In this document: positions 31,701 to 41,247 of the stretch, piece by piece
How the letters are laid out: every line of letters starts with the position of its first letter
How positions within the stretch are numbered: the first letter of the stretch is position 1
Origin: Ectocarpus siliculosus
Lineage: Eukaryota > Sar > Phaeophyceae > Ectocarpales > Ectocarpaceae
Direction: 5' to 3'
DNA length: 48,549 bases
NCBI GenBank assembly: GCA_000310025.1
Contig: FN649754.1
Location: 685,360 to 733,908 of the forward strand
Program-made: the position numbers and the translations under genes
The notes under the pieces: model-generated
Told to the model about the DNA's origin: nothing
The model's database searches: none
What the model saw: the letters and a program-made list of their open reading frames with translations, nothing else

Positions 31701-34700
31701 CGAAGGTTCCTCGCCGGACGCAGTCACTCTCTCTCTATATATATATGTACTTTTTTTTTTTTCTGGTAATCGTTGGTCATTCCATGGAAGGTTCCTGGTG
31801 GGCGTGGAAGACGGAGCCACCGGAGAACTCATCCTCCACGAAGCGGGGCACGCCTACTCCCTCCGCCAGAGCGTGGGGGACAAGGACGATAACATCGAGG
31901 ACTTCGCCATGGAGGGGCTGGAGTACAAGCAGAGGAAGGACGCCCTGGTGAACCAGTTCGGCAGCAAGAAGAAGAAGGCCGCCATCAGGTTTGTTTTTAT
32001 CGTTGAGGTAAACTTATTGGGATAAACACATGCAATCTGGAAAGTCGGGTCGGGGATGGGGTTAGGGATAGGGATAGGAGCTGCGTACCCCCTCTCTGTT
32101 CTATTCAACCGTAAACTTAGTTTCTCGCGAAGGCGGTTCTAGGTGTGTGTGTGTTGTTCTGTCTTTCGAAGGAGCATGTGTTGTTTGTTTGTATGTGTTT
32201 ACTTGGGTTATATTTTATTTGCATCGACCACGCTGTAAGCGGCTGAGCAATGAAGTTATGTCAGTCTGAGTGCGATTGAACACACAGAATGCTTCTCGAG
32301 GCCGTGATATGGGACCCCGTGAGGGGGCGTCATTGGGGAGGCTCTGCTACCCTCCGTACTAAGACAGATACCGTAGCAGTAACAGACGAACACTGTGTGC
32401 GTGCGTGTTTCTAAGTTAGCATCGACCGCGGTAACTGGCTGACCAATAAAAGGACGAAAACATTTTAGCGGGATAGAAACACGAGCATAAAAGTGCGTGA
32501 GTTTTTGCGTGGCTTGTGTGTTCTTGTGTCACCAACGGATGATAGCACTTGAGTCCTCCCAGATCAACGATAACCGAAGATCGATATGAGTAATAAACAG
32601 GCGTTCGCGAAAGAACCAACCTTCTTATTTCTTTGCTATGGACGACGACAAAAAATCGTGAAGTAACTGTTACATTTCTTTCTTTGATATCGACGACGCA
32701 GGCTGACCCATGAACATAGACTTCCATACGCGTGGTCGGTATGTTTTTTTTATCTTCTTTTTCTCGTCACCTCTCGAGACGCGGCCGGCTGACCCATGAA
32801 GATGCGCTTGTAAATTCATGCGCGAGTTAATGTGCGTTTTCCTTCTTTTTTTTTCTTGTCAGATCTCGAGACGCTAATGTGATCCAGGCGGGTTCGGTGG
32901 TCGGGGGCTCCGCCATGTCGCGCGTTCTGGGTCGGGCGTTGAAGGAGGAGGAAGGCGGCGGGGCTGGTGAGCTGTTGCTCTTGCTCTTGTTGCTGTTTTT
33001 GATGGTTTAGTCGGTGGTGGTGGTAGATGTCGCCGCCGCCGCTGCTGCTACCTATGCCTTTGTCGTTGTTGTCGTTGTTGTTGTTGTTGTTGCTGTTGCT
33101 GTTGCCGATGTTGATCGTGTTGTTTCGATAGTGGTGGGGGTTGGGTAGTGGGTGTCGCTGTTGCCACCGCCGCCGCTGCTCCATAAAGAGTCGTTGTTGT
33201 CGATGTCAACACAGTTCATTTTTCGGAGCATGTCCTAAACTTGCGGGCCCTCGCTGCCTGCTTGCTGTACCCGCAGGCGGAGTTGACGGCGATCCCACCG
33301 CTACGGACGGCGCCTTAGCTGCGGTGGAAGAAGCACGCCGTCGTTTCCTCCCCAAGATGCGGACGGAGGCGTCCACGCCGGAGGGGGTGTACTCGGCCGG
33401 CGATATCGCTGGCGTCCAGGAGCTGGAGTCCATGGAGAGGGAGATCGACAGGGCGGCTGAGCAAATTGAGGTGGGTGGGCGGCACAAAAAAAAAACACGT
33501 GATAGGTTTCGATTTTTTGCGGTGGCGGTGTTGAGAACGCCGGTAGAGAACGCCGGTAGCGCCGACAGAGGTGCCAGGCCGAAGCAGACGGTGCCTGAGA
33601 GCTGGCGCCGGCCCTGGATGGGATTTGATCACGACTTCCGTGTGGAGGGTATGGCGTAGTGGTGGCCGGGGGGGGGGGTGTACTCATAGTCGTGCATGCC
33701 GTAGTCGTTAGACCATTGACCTCGCATCCCTACAAAGCCGGGACGGAGCACGCCGGGTTCTCACCGGACCAGGCTCTCATTTCACCAAGCGCGAAGCGCC
33801 GTTCGGTATTCGGGGAGTCGCATGAAGTGGTGGCCGGGGTGGGTGGGTTATCGTTGTGTCGTACTAGTGGTGTGGTGATTGCGGTGGAGATAAAGGCGGT
33901 GGTGGTTGTGGTAATAGTTGAGTGGTTTCGATTGTGCGGCGAAGGGGGGATGTAGTTACGATCGACCAGCCAAAATTGCCACAACTTCACCGTGACCCAC
34001 TTCTATTGCATGTGCTCCTACACTCCCTCGAGGAACATGTTGTGCTCCAATGGACGGTTTCAGCCTCTCTACGCTGTACGTTGTATTTGTTGCCCGTACA
34101 CAGATGCCCCCCCCCCCCGCATACACGTATACCCTCCTATCCCTAACACATCTGACTTGGTCTCGGCGCCTATGTTTTTCTTTCCCTCGCTGCAGGGGGG
34201 TATGCACCAGTGGGCAAAGGATTTCGCGGAGCGCCCTCGCGAGAGCTGCCCTCATTTCGTCGGCAAGCGGCTGACGCTTCTCCTAGACCTCGGGGAGAGG
34301 AATCAGAAGAGGAGGATGCTCGAGGTGCGCTTACGGTGTTGCCCGTACAGTAGCTCTGACGAACGTCTTTGTTGTTGTTGTTGTTGTTGTTGTTTGCTTT
34401 GCTTTGTTTTACTCATAGTTTGTTGTTGGTGGTGGTGGTGGTGGCGGTGCTGCTGCTGCTGCTGTTGGCAAGAAAATCAACACTAACGGCCAAGAGGTGA
34501 CAGCAGAGGTGAACCTCTTGGTTTGTTGTTGTTGCTGTTGTTGTTGTTGGTGGTGGTGGTGGTGCCGTTGGCAACATCAACTCTAACGGCCAAAAGGCGA
34601 CAGAAGAGGTGAACAACGAGCAACATCCCGACAGCAGAGACCACCCAACAACAGACATCCGAAGACAACAACGACTGCCCGACCAACACACGTGGCATGT

Positions 34701-35706
34701 TTACCCTTGCTTGTGATTGTCGTTCCCGCGCACGGCGATGCTGCCGCACCGCTATATCACCGCAGCTGCTATACCTGCGGCACATGTGCGTGTTTCACCA
34801 CGCTAGCGCCCTTCTCAAGGGCACCCCGGCGCAGCTGTCCGCCAAGCTGGACATCCCCGAGATCGTGCTGAGGCGTCTCCTCGAGGTGGGCTTTGGGTGT
34901 ATGGAATTATTCCGTGCTTGTTTTTGTTTTGCTGTCTTTAGTTCGTTTTGTGAAGGTTTACCTCGTACCGTTGAAGGTTGGAAGACTCCACCAGTAGTGG
35001 TCCTGTATAAGCCCGCAAAGAGTGCCGACCGATTTCACCAGCCTAATGCTGGGCGACCGCCTTGTTTATGCTGCCGTCAGGGCGGAGCTTCGAGAAACGT
35101 TTAAAGCGATTTTCCAAGCACTACATGCGATTCAATACGATACAAGTACTGTGATGCATGTGTACAGGGAGGGACCTCTACTGCTGACTTTTACCGCAAC
35201 ATGCCCCTTCCCCCCTATCGTCAATGGTCTAGCCAGTGCATGCAAAATATGAGTACGCGTCCCCCACAGGGTGCTCCGCCCAGGCTTTTTAGGGATGAAA
35301 GGCCAATGGTCTAACGACTACGGCATGCGCGGCTATGAGCACACGCCCCCACTGCCAAGAACGGCCAACGCGATATCGAATACAATACTCCGCTTGAAAC
35401 CGTGTCATGATCAATACACATTTTGTGTGTGCGTGTTTGTGTGTGTGTGTTTTTTTTTTGCGTCATCTCGACCTGCAGAAGTTCAGCGTCTGCGAGAAGA
35501 AGGGTGCGGGCGGGACGGCCAATTACGTCCGCACCAAGACCCTCAAGAACCAGCTCGTGGTGCACGCCCTGTGCCTCGCCCTCGTGCTGGAGGGGTGCCG
35601 CTTGGAGATTGGTGTCCTGGCTGAGGACTTCAGGCTGTCTACCGCGGAGGCTAGGAGCATGCTCCGCGAGCTGGTGAGGCGGGAGGGAGGCTCACTCAAC
35701 GTCTAG
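28705..35706 (+). CDS. RPA49: RNA polymerase I subunit A49 (RPA49), 8 exons
   Basis: A Pol I-specific subunit that pairs with A34.5 and helps initiation and elongation of rRNA synthesis in the nucleolus. Exons: 28705-29024, 31316-31372, 31791-31988, 32863-32966, 33277-33470, 34196-34324, 34766-34885, 35479-35706. All phases join to 449 aa, near the animal length. Residues 1-50 are basic (KKSKKRRREE), a likely nuclear signal. The dimerisation domain follows: ILVSFANQTVPG, YWGLNFGPGAESNDLCR, FLVGVEDGATGELILHEAG and LVNQFGSKKKKAAIR, the family's FGxKKxKKAI signature. The C-terminal part (HFVGKRLTLLLD, FHHASALLKG, RTKTLKNQLVVHALCLALVL, EDFRLSTAEARSMLREL) fits the tandem winged helix. The stop is 11 codons after a good donor (GAGCTG|GTGAGG at 35673), so a further short exon is possible. 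Intron 1 (2.3 kb) is filled with MITE-like repeats. Degenerate acceptor copies precede exons 3 and 4. Confidence 0.9.
29279..30276. mobile_element. Three MITE-like elements, ACACCCCCTGGACCG family, in RPA49 intron 1
   Basis: Left and right ends pair at about 29279/29436, 29848/30026 and 30043/30276. Examples are ATCACACCCCTTGGACCGAT with TTGAAAATCGATCCGGGTGT, and ACACCTGGGCAGACTTTCAA with GAGCTTTGCAAATCGATCGA. Shared interior motifs are CGTTGGAA, TCG.CGAGAGC.TTCCGAA and TCTTCTTTATTGAGTAGTCG. They lie nearly head to tail. Confidence 0.72.
29655..29770 (+). repeat. Dispersed repeat, CCACCACATCCCGTTCGACTG family, copy 2
   Basis: CGCTGAAAAGACTCCACCAC, ATCCCGTTCGACTGTGG and TCGAATGGGTAGTCTTTCTG match the 7000 copy closely. 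A partial extra TCTCGAACCGGTAGTCTTTC lies just upstream at 29640. Confidence 0.7.
30497..30800. mobile_element. MITE-like element, same family, copy in RPA49 intron 1
   Basis: Two tandem left ends (GGTACCCCCCCCTAGACCGA near 30503, and a CCCCCCCCCTAAACCGACTC repeat near 30610) and one right end (AATCGAGCTTTGGAAATCGG to TGCCATCTC, about 30763-30802). The doubled left end suggests nested insertion or local duplication. Confidence 0.6.
30839..31150. repeat. Three-copy ~110-bp tandem repeat
   Basis: GGATCGCTTGTT.AACG.ACGTA recurs near 30914, 31023 and 31134. Between copies lie CGCGGCGTATTGGGTGTAAC, CTCCGCAAGTGCACACATGT and CCACCTCCACAAGC. It is in RPA49 intron 1, ending about 165 bp before exon 2. 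Confidence 0.88.
31690..31715 (+). repeat. Degenerate copy of RPA49 exon 3 acceptor
   Basis: CATTCGCCATTCCGAAG followed by GTTCCTCGCCGGACG echoes the true junction at 31780-31805, CATTCCATGGAAG followed by GTTCCTGGTGGGCG, about 90 bp upstream. Confidence 0.55.
32745..32790 (+). repeat. Degenerate copy of RPA49 exon 4 acceptor
   Basis: A pyrimidine run ending TTTTTCTCGTCACCTCTCGAGACGCGG resembles the real TTTTTTTTCTTGTCAGATCTCGAGACGC (acceptor 32862/32863), about 95 bp upstream. The AG is missing in the copy. GGCTGACCCATGAA also recurs (32700 and 32788), showing the same period. Confidence 0.6.
33667..33825 (+). mobile_element. SINE-like element with tRNA-like boxes, copy D
   Basis: G9 run, GTACTCATAGTCGTGCATGC, CGTAGTCGTTAGACCATTGA (A-box-like), CCTCGCATCCCTACAAAGCC, GGGACGGAGCACGCCGGGTT, CTCACCGGACCAGGCTCTCA (B-box region), AAGCGCGAAGCGCCG. 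It is in forward orientation in RPA49 intron 5. Confidence 0.65.
34430..34625. repeat. Two-copy ~120-bp tandem repeat in RPA49 intron 6
   Basis: (GGT)n, then GTTGGCAA.A..ATCAAC.CTAACGGCCAA, then GACAG.AGAGGTGAAC, occurs twice (34430-34515 and 34545-34620), joined by (GTT)n. Confidence 0.82.
35262..35350 (-). mobile_element. SINE-like element, partial copy E
   Basis: GGTGCTCCGCCCAGGCTTTT, TAGGGATGAAAGGCCAATGG, TCTAACGACTACGGCATGCG and CGGCTATGAGCACACGCCCCC. It lies in RPA49 intron 7, about 130 bp before exon 8. Confidence 0.55.
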
Positions 35707-35857
35707 ATGATTGTTTTTAGTTGTATTTGACTTTTGACTTCGCTGTGTGTTGCTGTTGTTGTCTTCGCGAAATCCGTGTAGGGTTCGATCTCTCTGGTTA
35801 TTACCGTTTACCCGTCGTGGGTGAGGCAGGCTCCGTCGACGTCAAGGCTTGTGCTTT

Positions 35858-35982
35858 GGGCCGTTGTTGTTGTTGTTGTCTTCACATTAACGAAAAACCG
35901 TTCCGATCTCTCTCTATCCAGTACGTTCATCTGTCCGTACCTTCTAACACTTGACGCGGTCGATTGCCGTGGTCACAGGCTA
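35858..35982 (-). mobile_element. Dispersed element with (CAA)n tail, copy 4
   Basis: Reverse orientation: GTTGTTGTTGTTGTCTTCAC, ATTAACGAAAAACCGTTCCG, ATCTCTCTCTATCCAGTACG, TCTGTCCGTACC, CACTTGACGCGGTCGATTGC, CGTGGTCACAGGC. It is closest to the copy at 16058-16184. Confidence 0.65.
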
Positions 35983-36369
35983 AAGTGCATGTACCACAGA
36001 AAATGGCGTGATTTTCCTTAATCTTTTAGTTTTGCGCAGCGCGGCCTGCAGTGGTCTTTTGGCCTCGTCAACAGCCGTACCAGGGAAGATTGAATTGCCT
36101 ACGCCAAAACTTGTATTGTCTCTGAATACGAGATCCCGCCCGTACACCAACTCGTACCCTTCCCAACACGACGTTCGAATATCGCCAACCCCCCCCCCCC
36201 CCCCCTCGTTTTCCACTTGTTCGGTACACGGCATGTTTTCGTTCTGTGTGACAGGGCTGCACTGCGACCAACACTAGCGCGCACCTCAAGCTTCCGCTCA
36301 CGTTCCCTCGGTCCCGCAAGGCCCGAGCGAGCACCAAGTAGACCGGCTCCGCGACGGCGTTCAACCGGC

Positions 36370-36690
36370 ACTTTTCTGCTGCAAGCCCGATACGCTGCGG
36401 TGCCGAGCGATGCGGCGACATACGAAAACGGCTTTTCTGCCGCAAGCCCGGTGCACTGCAGTGATAGGTAGACGCGTCCGACGACACGCGAAAGAAACGA
36501 TCTTTTCTGCAGCAAGCCTGGCGCCCGGGGGCACGTGGACTATTCGGCGGCACGCAAAACGCTTTTTCTGCCGCAAGCCCGATGCACTTGCGGCGGTGAC
36601 AAGACTCGACAACGACAAAGGGAACGGTCGTTTTGCCGTACACGCAACGACACACAACAGGCGTTTGCCGCCGCAAGCTCGATACAAGAC
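36370..36690. repeat. Five degenerate ~60-100-bp repeats
   Basis: TTTTCTGC.GCAAGCC recurs near 36373, 36433, 36503, 36563 and (more diverged) 36663, usually followed by GATGCACT.C.G. Both strands are open for long stretches because of it. No protein family recognised. Confidence 0.75.
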
Positions 36691-38556
36691 GAAAGTCGTG
36701 TAGCGGTTAGACCAGGACGTACTGTCGCGTTTTTCATGCTTTAACGGTTAGACCAAGCGTCCTCGAAAGGCGGTGCTGCCGGCGACAACGCAAACCGGAC
36801 GTCCGGCTGACGGTGCTCTCGTGTGAAGTGATCATGTACGATACAAAACGAAAGTCAAGCGGCGGCAGTGCTGTAGGGTTTCCGGGTCGTTTTGTGTCCA
36901 CCAGTGTAGCAGCAACACGAGTTGGCGGCGTATCATCTTAGTTTCTATGATGGTGGTTGCCGTGTTATGATTCTTGTATTATTGTGGTGCGTGTGTTTCG
37001 GTTCGTGACTCTCTCGCCCAACGCCTTGATGATGAGCGGTATGCATGCGAGGTACATACGAGACGGCTTGACAGGCGGAGGTGACGGAGACGTCCTGATT
37101 TATAGGGCAACAAATGAAACTTTGATTTTTCTACATATAAACCAGTGGTGCGGTTCCCTTTCTGTCTACGCAGTGTTTGCACAGCGTCAATACAAGTTTG
37201 ACGTGCCGACATCATCACGGCGTGTCGGGGTTTTCTTGGAAAGTTCGTTGTGTGGCGGTTCCATTTGTGATCTTTCCTCTCAGAAAAGATCAGATTTGCT
37301 TTAGGCTGTTCCGACTTGTGGACTGTTTCTTTGTTCTTGCAACAATGCGTGGTTTTCTCTTGGATTGATGCGCCTAAATATGACCCTGGGTTCCACGGGA
37401 AAGAAGACCATGAATTAGCGCAAGGAATTCGTCGATCATATGGACAGCGTGATGACCAGCAGTCCTACGTTGCTTCTAGCTGCAAGAAAGGGTAGGGTCA
37501 GCGGCTGCGACGTCTTTCACGCTGCTACATACAGCAGTATCCGCGCTGCTTCCCAAATGGCCGAGTGCAGTTCTTTTCCGGACAGAAACGAGCGAACGCG
37601 ATTTCAGCAAGAACGATGCTTATGGCCAGAAACGTTGACTGGTCTGGAGGATGATGGACTTGATCTTCAAGGTTGCAATGACAGCTCTTCCCGCACCGCG
37701 ATTTGAGAGGTACACGCGAGGGCGGTCTGCAGACTTCAGACAGTAGTGCATGATTAGGCTGCCCTCGCGAAACATCCTTCAAACTTTCTGTTGGAAACCT
37801 TGTTGCAGTTTGCGAGAAGCTGGTGGTCCCGCCGCATTTTCAAATTTCAATCACTCCGGGCTCCGGGCGTACCAACAGCAGACAGCGTACACTAGATCCA
37901 CCTGTGTCCTGAGTATCGCTGTGGCCGATTTCATTGGCCCTCGGCATAGGGTAGCTCAGCTGGTCGCCTTTTTCAATAGTGACGTGTGTTTTCGGTGCTC
38001 GCATCAGCAACACACACGATTCCCTCCAAAATCTGTCCCGCAAGTATCTATCGTAGGAACTCTGCAAGCGGTATAGACTACAGCTTGTAGATGAACAAAT
38101 AAATCTTTGGAATTTGGAATCAGTCATCGATTGAGGAGATTCGAGGCAGAAAACTAGCTCTAGCGGCCGCTCTTGTCGTAGTCAGCTGCTCTCAGCGTGG
38201 CTGGCCAAATCCTACTGGCTGCGTTGAAGCTCTCCCTCCTCGTCGCGGTACAGGCACATGAGTGACACATGAATGTTGGAGACCCTTCAGTCCTTTCGGA
38301 GAAGTGGAAGAAAAGGAGAAGAATTTCGGCAGTAGCAGCAGCAACAGCCCTGTAATCAGAACACGTTATCATAGCACCGCAGTACGTACGTTAGAGAGGA
38401 CAAGATACACGGCACACGAAGGCGACAGCCGCAGGTATCAGCCGTGCCTTCAGGGAATCGCGGTTCCCAGAAAGGCAACCAACTGCTACCACGTACATAC
38501 GCCGTGGCCTCCGTGTCGAAGAGACGGAGAGAGGCCGCGCTACAGCAGTACTGCCA

Positions 38557-38561
<5 letters not shown>

Positions 38562-38589
<28 letters not shown>

Positions 38590-38590
38590 A
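38562..38590. repeat. (CTG)n trinucleotide tract
   Basis: About nine CTG units. A second short tract, about seven units, is at 39444-39466. Confidence 0.9.
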
Positions 38591-39015
38591 CAACTTCATC
38601 AGCAGACAGCAGTAGCCGATAGATGGAGAGTGACGGTGAGTCACATGCCTTTGTGTGCGTCCTTGACAAAACGAACGAGGTTGCTGCCGCTGTCTCCAGT
38701 GTGTGGGCCTTCCTGAAAGATGCCTCTCGCCGCTCTGCTGCTATTATTGGTTCCAAAGGCATGTATGTATGCATGTCACTGGGTGGAGGTTCATCGCTAT
38801 CCGGAGTTTCCGCCGTCACAGCAATAATAACGGTTTGGCCGCGGGGCTGATAACTACACCGCTGGTCAGGTTGCTTTTCCCACACTGCCAGAAACCAAGC
38901 CGCCCGCAATGTTGTTCAGGATGGCTTGCTGTATTATGTCACCGTATACAGCAGTATGCATACGTCTTCTACAATAATAGTAATAAATAGGTCACTTGAG
39001 ATACTACACCCCGTT

Positions 39016-39219
39016 GAGATACCACACTCCTTTGCCCGAATTTCAAAGCTCGAATACAGTACTCCGCCAAGAGGAGTATGCCCAAAGATCAAGGGAATCG
39101 TTGTCGGAAAGATCCCGACGAAAGGGTTCCATTATCGCCGTACTCGGCACAGCAGTACAAGCAGTCTTGCTGCAGAGCATTCAAGTTTTGAAAATCGGCT
39201 CAGGGGGCGTGGTATCTTG
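39016..39219. mobile_element. MITE-like element, ACACCCCCTGGACCG family, copy near 39 kb
   Basis: The left end GAGATACCACACTCCTTTGC, CCGAATTTCAAAGCTCGA and the right end TCAAGTTTTGAAAATCGGCT, CAGGGGGCGTGGTATCTT are inverted repeats. The interior shares TCGTTGTCGGAAAGATCCCG-like sequence with the RPA49 intron copies. Confidence 0.75.
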
Positions 39220-40986
39220 TGCGCATGTGAACGCTGAACCGCTCCGGAGATTCGGGACTTGCGATTCCAATATGATCGCTGACGGCAGCCTGCACCTTAG
39301 CCGATCTGTGCCCACCGCTGCTCCTCTCAAGTTCAAGAGCTGCACGCGACCCTGGATCATTGCATAGCATTCGTCGGCGGACGAAGAGTTACTTACTCCT
39401 GCACACACAAAACGCGAAGACTAAACCAGCAGAAAGCTCAGCATGCTGCTGCTGCTGCTGCTGCTGGTGCCGCGGGTGGCTGACTCTGTTTGCAACTTTT
39501 CTCAGCGAGCAACATCCAACACATGACACATGCTGCTATAGACTAAAGAGGCCGCTCACTCTCGAGTTCGTAAGGAAGGCAATATCGGTTGCGTTGGAGC
39601 ATTATTGAAGACGTGCCCTACATACACACGAACGAAGGATTTCTTGCCGATGCATGGACTACTTTCAGAAGAAAAGCCTTCGCATGTCCCACACGGAAGC
39701 ATGCAAACAACAACAAAGGCTAGGAACAAAACCGCGCGCGTATGTATGTAGAACACACCCTCGATAATACCCTATTGGACAGGCTATTGGTCCATACATT
39801 AGGTATTGCAGCAGCCTATCGACACCTGTTCGACATTTCAACAGGCATTTGCAAAGTCCCTGCCAATATTTATAGGGTCGATTTAACAGGTGCTGGAGTG
39901 TCTCGGCTTAACATGTTGGTTATTTCAATAGGTGCCACGATATCATATCGCAAGTCGGTGAACCTCGCGATAGGTTTCAAGGAGTGCATCAACGCCTGCT
40001 GGATATTTCAATAGGCCGATGAAGAAAATATGAATACCTTTTACAACTGTCAATATGGAGGGGGGGGGACTTATCGATACCTGTTGCAGCAGTCAGCATG
40101 AAGCGGAGAACCTGTTGCAACGGTTAACTTGGCTGAACCCGTCGGTACCTAGTGTAGGGGACATGCATTGCGTTCATCAATCAAGGGTTTGGCGTGTGTG
40201 CAGCACCCTGCAACATCAGTAGTACGACGTTTAAATCAATCGATACACAGCAGTTGCTTCAATTATTTGTGCTCGGCAGCTTTTTGGACGGGCCTTCGGA
40301 TCACCCAGCCCGACCTAAAGAGCCAGACTTACAGCAGTAGGCGAAGCACACCAGACACTCCCCAGGTTCATCTCGAGGTCGTACTCATATCTTGCTGCGA
40401 CATGAAAGTAGAACTTTCAACACACAAACTGCTGTTCCCACCACCTTTGGCAGATTCCATAAAAACGATGGACGATCCCTCGTATACAGAGTTGGTATTG
40501 ATCGATGGTGTGCTAAGCATACTATTCCTCCAAAAAAATAACATGAAAGAGGCACCGCACGCTGGCACCGCACGCTGAGTCATCTCCAAAGCAGCAGTTG
40601 AACCTCTGATATGGCGTAGCAGAGCATTAGGCCATGCCGGCATCTCGTGAAAAGGACTAGCCAACTGCCTTCTTCATGTTACAGCGAAGCGGGTTGGATG
40701 TTCTACAATAGTTGTTGCAATTGCTGCTGCAGGATCCGTCTATTTTGTCGGGTGTTGCAGTTGTGGGCTCAGGCCATCCAAGTCGGGCGTTGAGACACAT
40801 ACATGGCAACTGCCTAGGAACTTCATTTTTCTCACAATCAGCATGAGTCGTTCCTTCCCCCCCCACCCCCTCTGGCGTATCTGGTTTGGCACAGCAAACG
40901 CGAGAATGATGACCAGTATCATCGTTACCCTGCTCTGGGTCGACAAAAACCGGGCATATCACTCCGTCCCGGTTCTACCGTCGTGA

Positions 40987-41048
40987 TGCGTCGTGATGCG
41001 TCAATGGTCTAACGACTACGGCATGCGTTTGCATGAGTACACCCCCTC
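40987..41048 (-). mobile_element. SINE-like element, partial copy F
   Basis: TGATGCGTCAATGGTCTAAC, GACTACGGCATGCGTTTGCA and TGAGTACACCCCCTCCCC: only the A-box end and C-rich terminus are present. Confidence 0.55.
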
Positions 41049-41138
41049 CCCACCCCCCTCAACCCCACGCCGGCTCTCCCTCCACTCTACGCGCGATTCG
41101 CTGGCCAGAGTTACTGCAGAACGGCAGACGTGCCCCCA

Positions 41139-41172
<34 letters not shown>

Positions 41173-41247
41173 CGGCGATGACGACAACCGTTGGATAAGG
41201 CGCGGGGCGTCGACATCAAGGCTCTCACTCCTGACTTTCTCTTCCAG

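Larger units (their letters stand above)
35707..41247. other. Interval between RPA49 and the channel gene
   Basis: No gene recognised. The 5' end of the channel gene must lie somewhere here or at its right edge, but I could not find a supported first exon. Contents: a (CAA)n-tail element (35858-35982), degenerate TTTTCTGCCGCAAGCC repeats (36370-36690), a (CTG)n tract at 38562-38590, a MITE-like element (39016-39219), a stretch near 39820-40015 where TTTCAA.AGG recurs, and a partial SINE-like element (40987-41048). Several 70-200 codon open frames have no recognisable domains or consistent splice context. Confidence 0.45.

Noticed and set aside
33667-33825. A genuine tRNA gene
   Set aside because: A- and B-like boxes are present, but acceptor and anticodon stems do not pair convincingly. 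The same sequence recurs as truncated dispersed copies.
36068-36676. 202-codon minus-strand frame (Arg/Cys/Ala-rich)
   Set aside because: It coincides with degenerate TTTTCTGCCGCAAGCC repeats, and other frames are also open.
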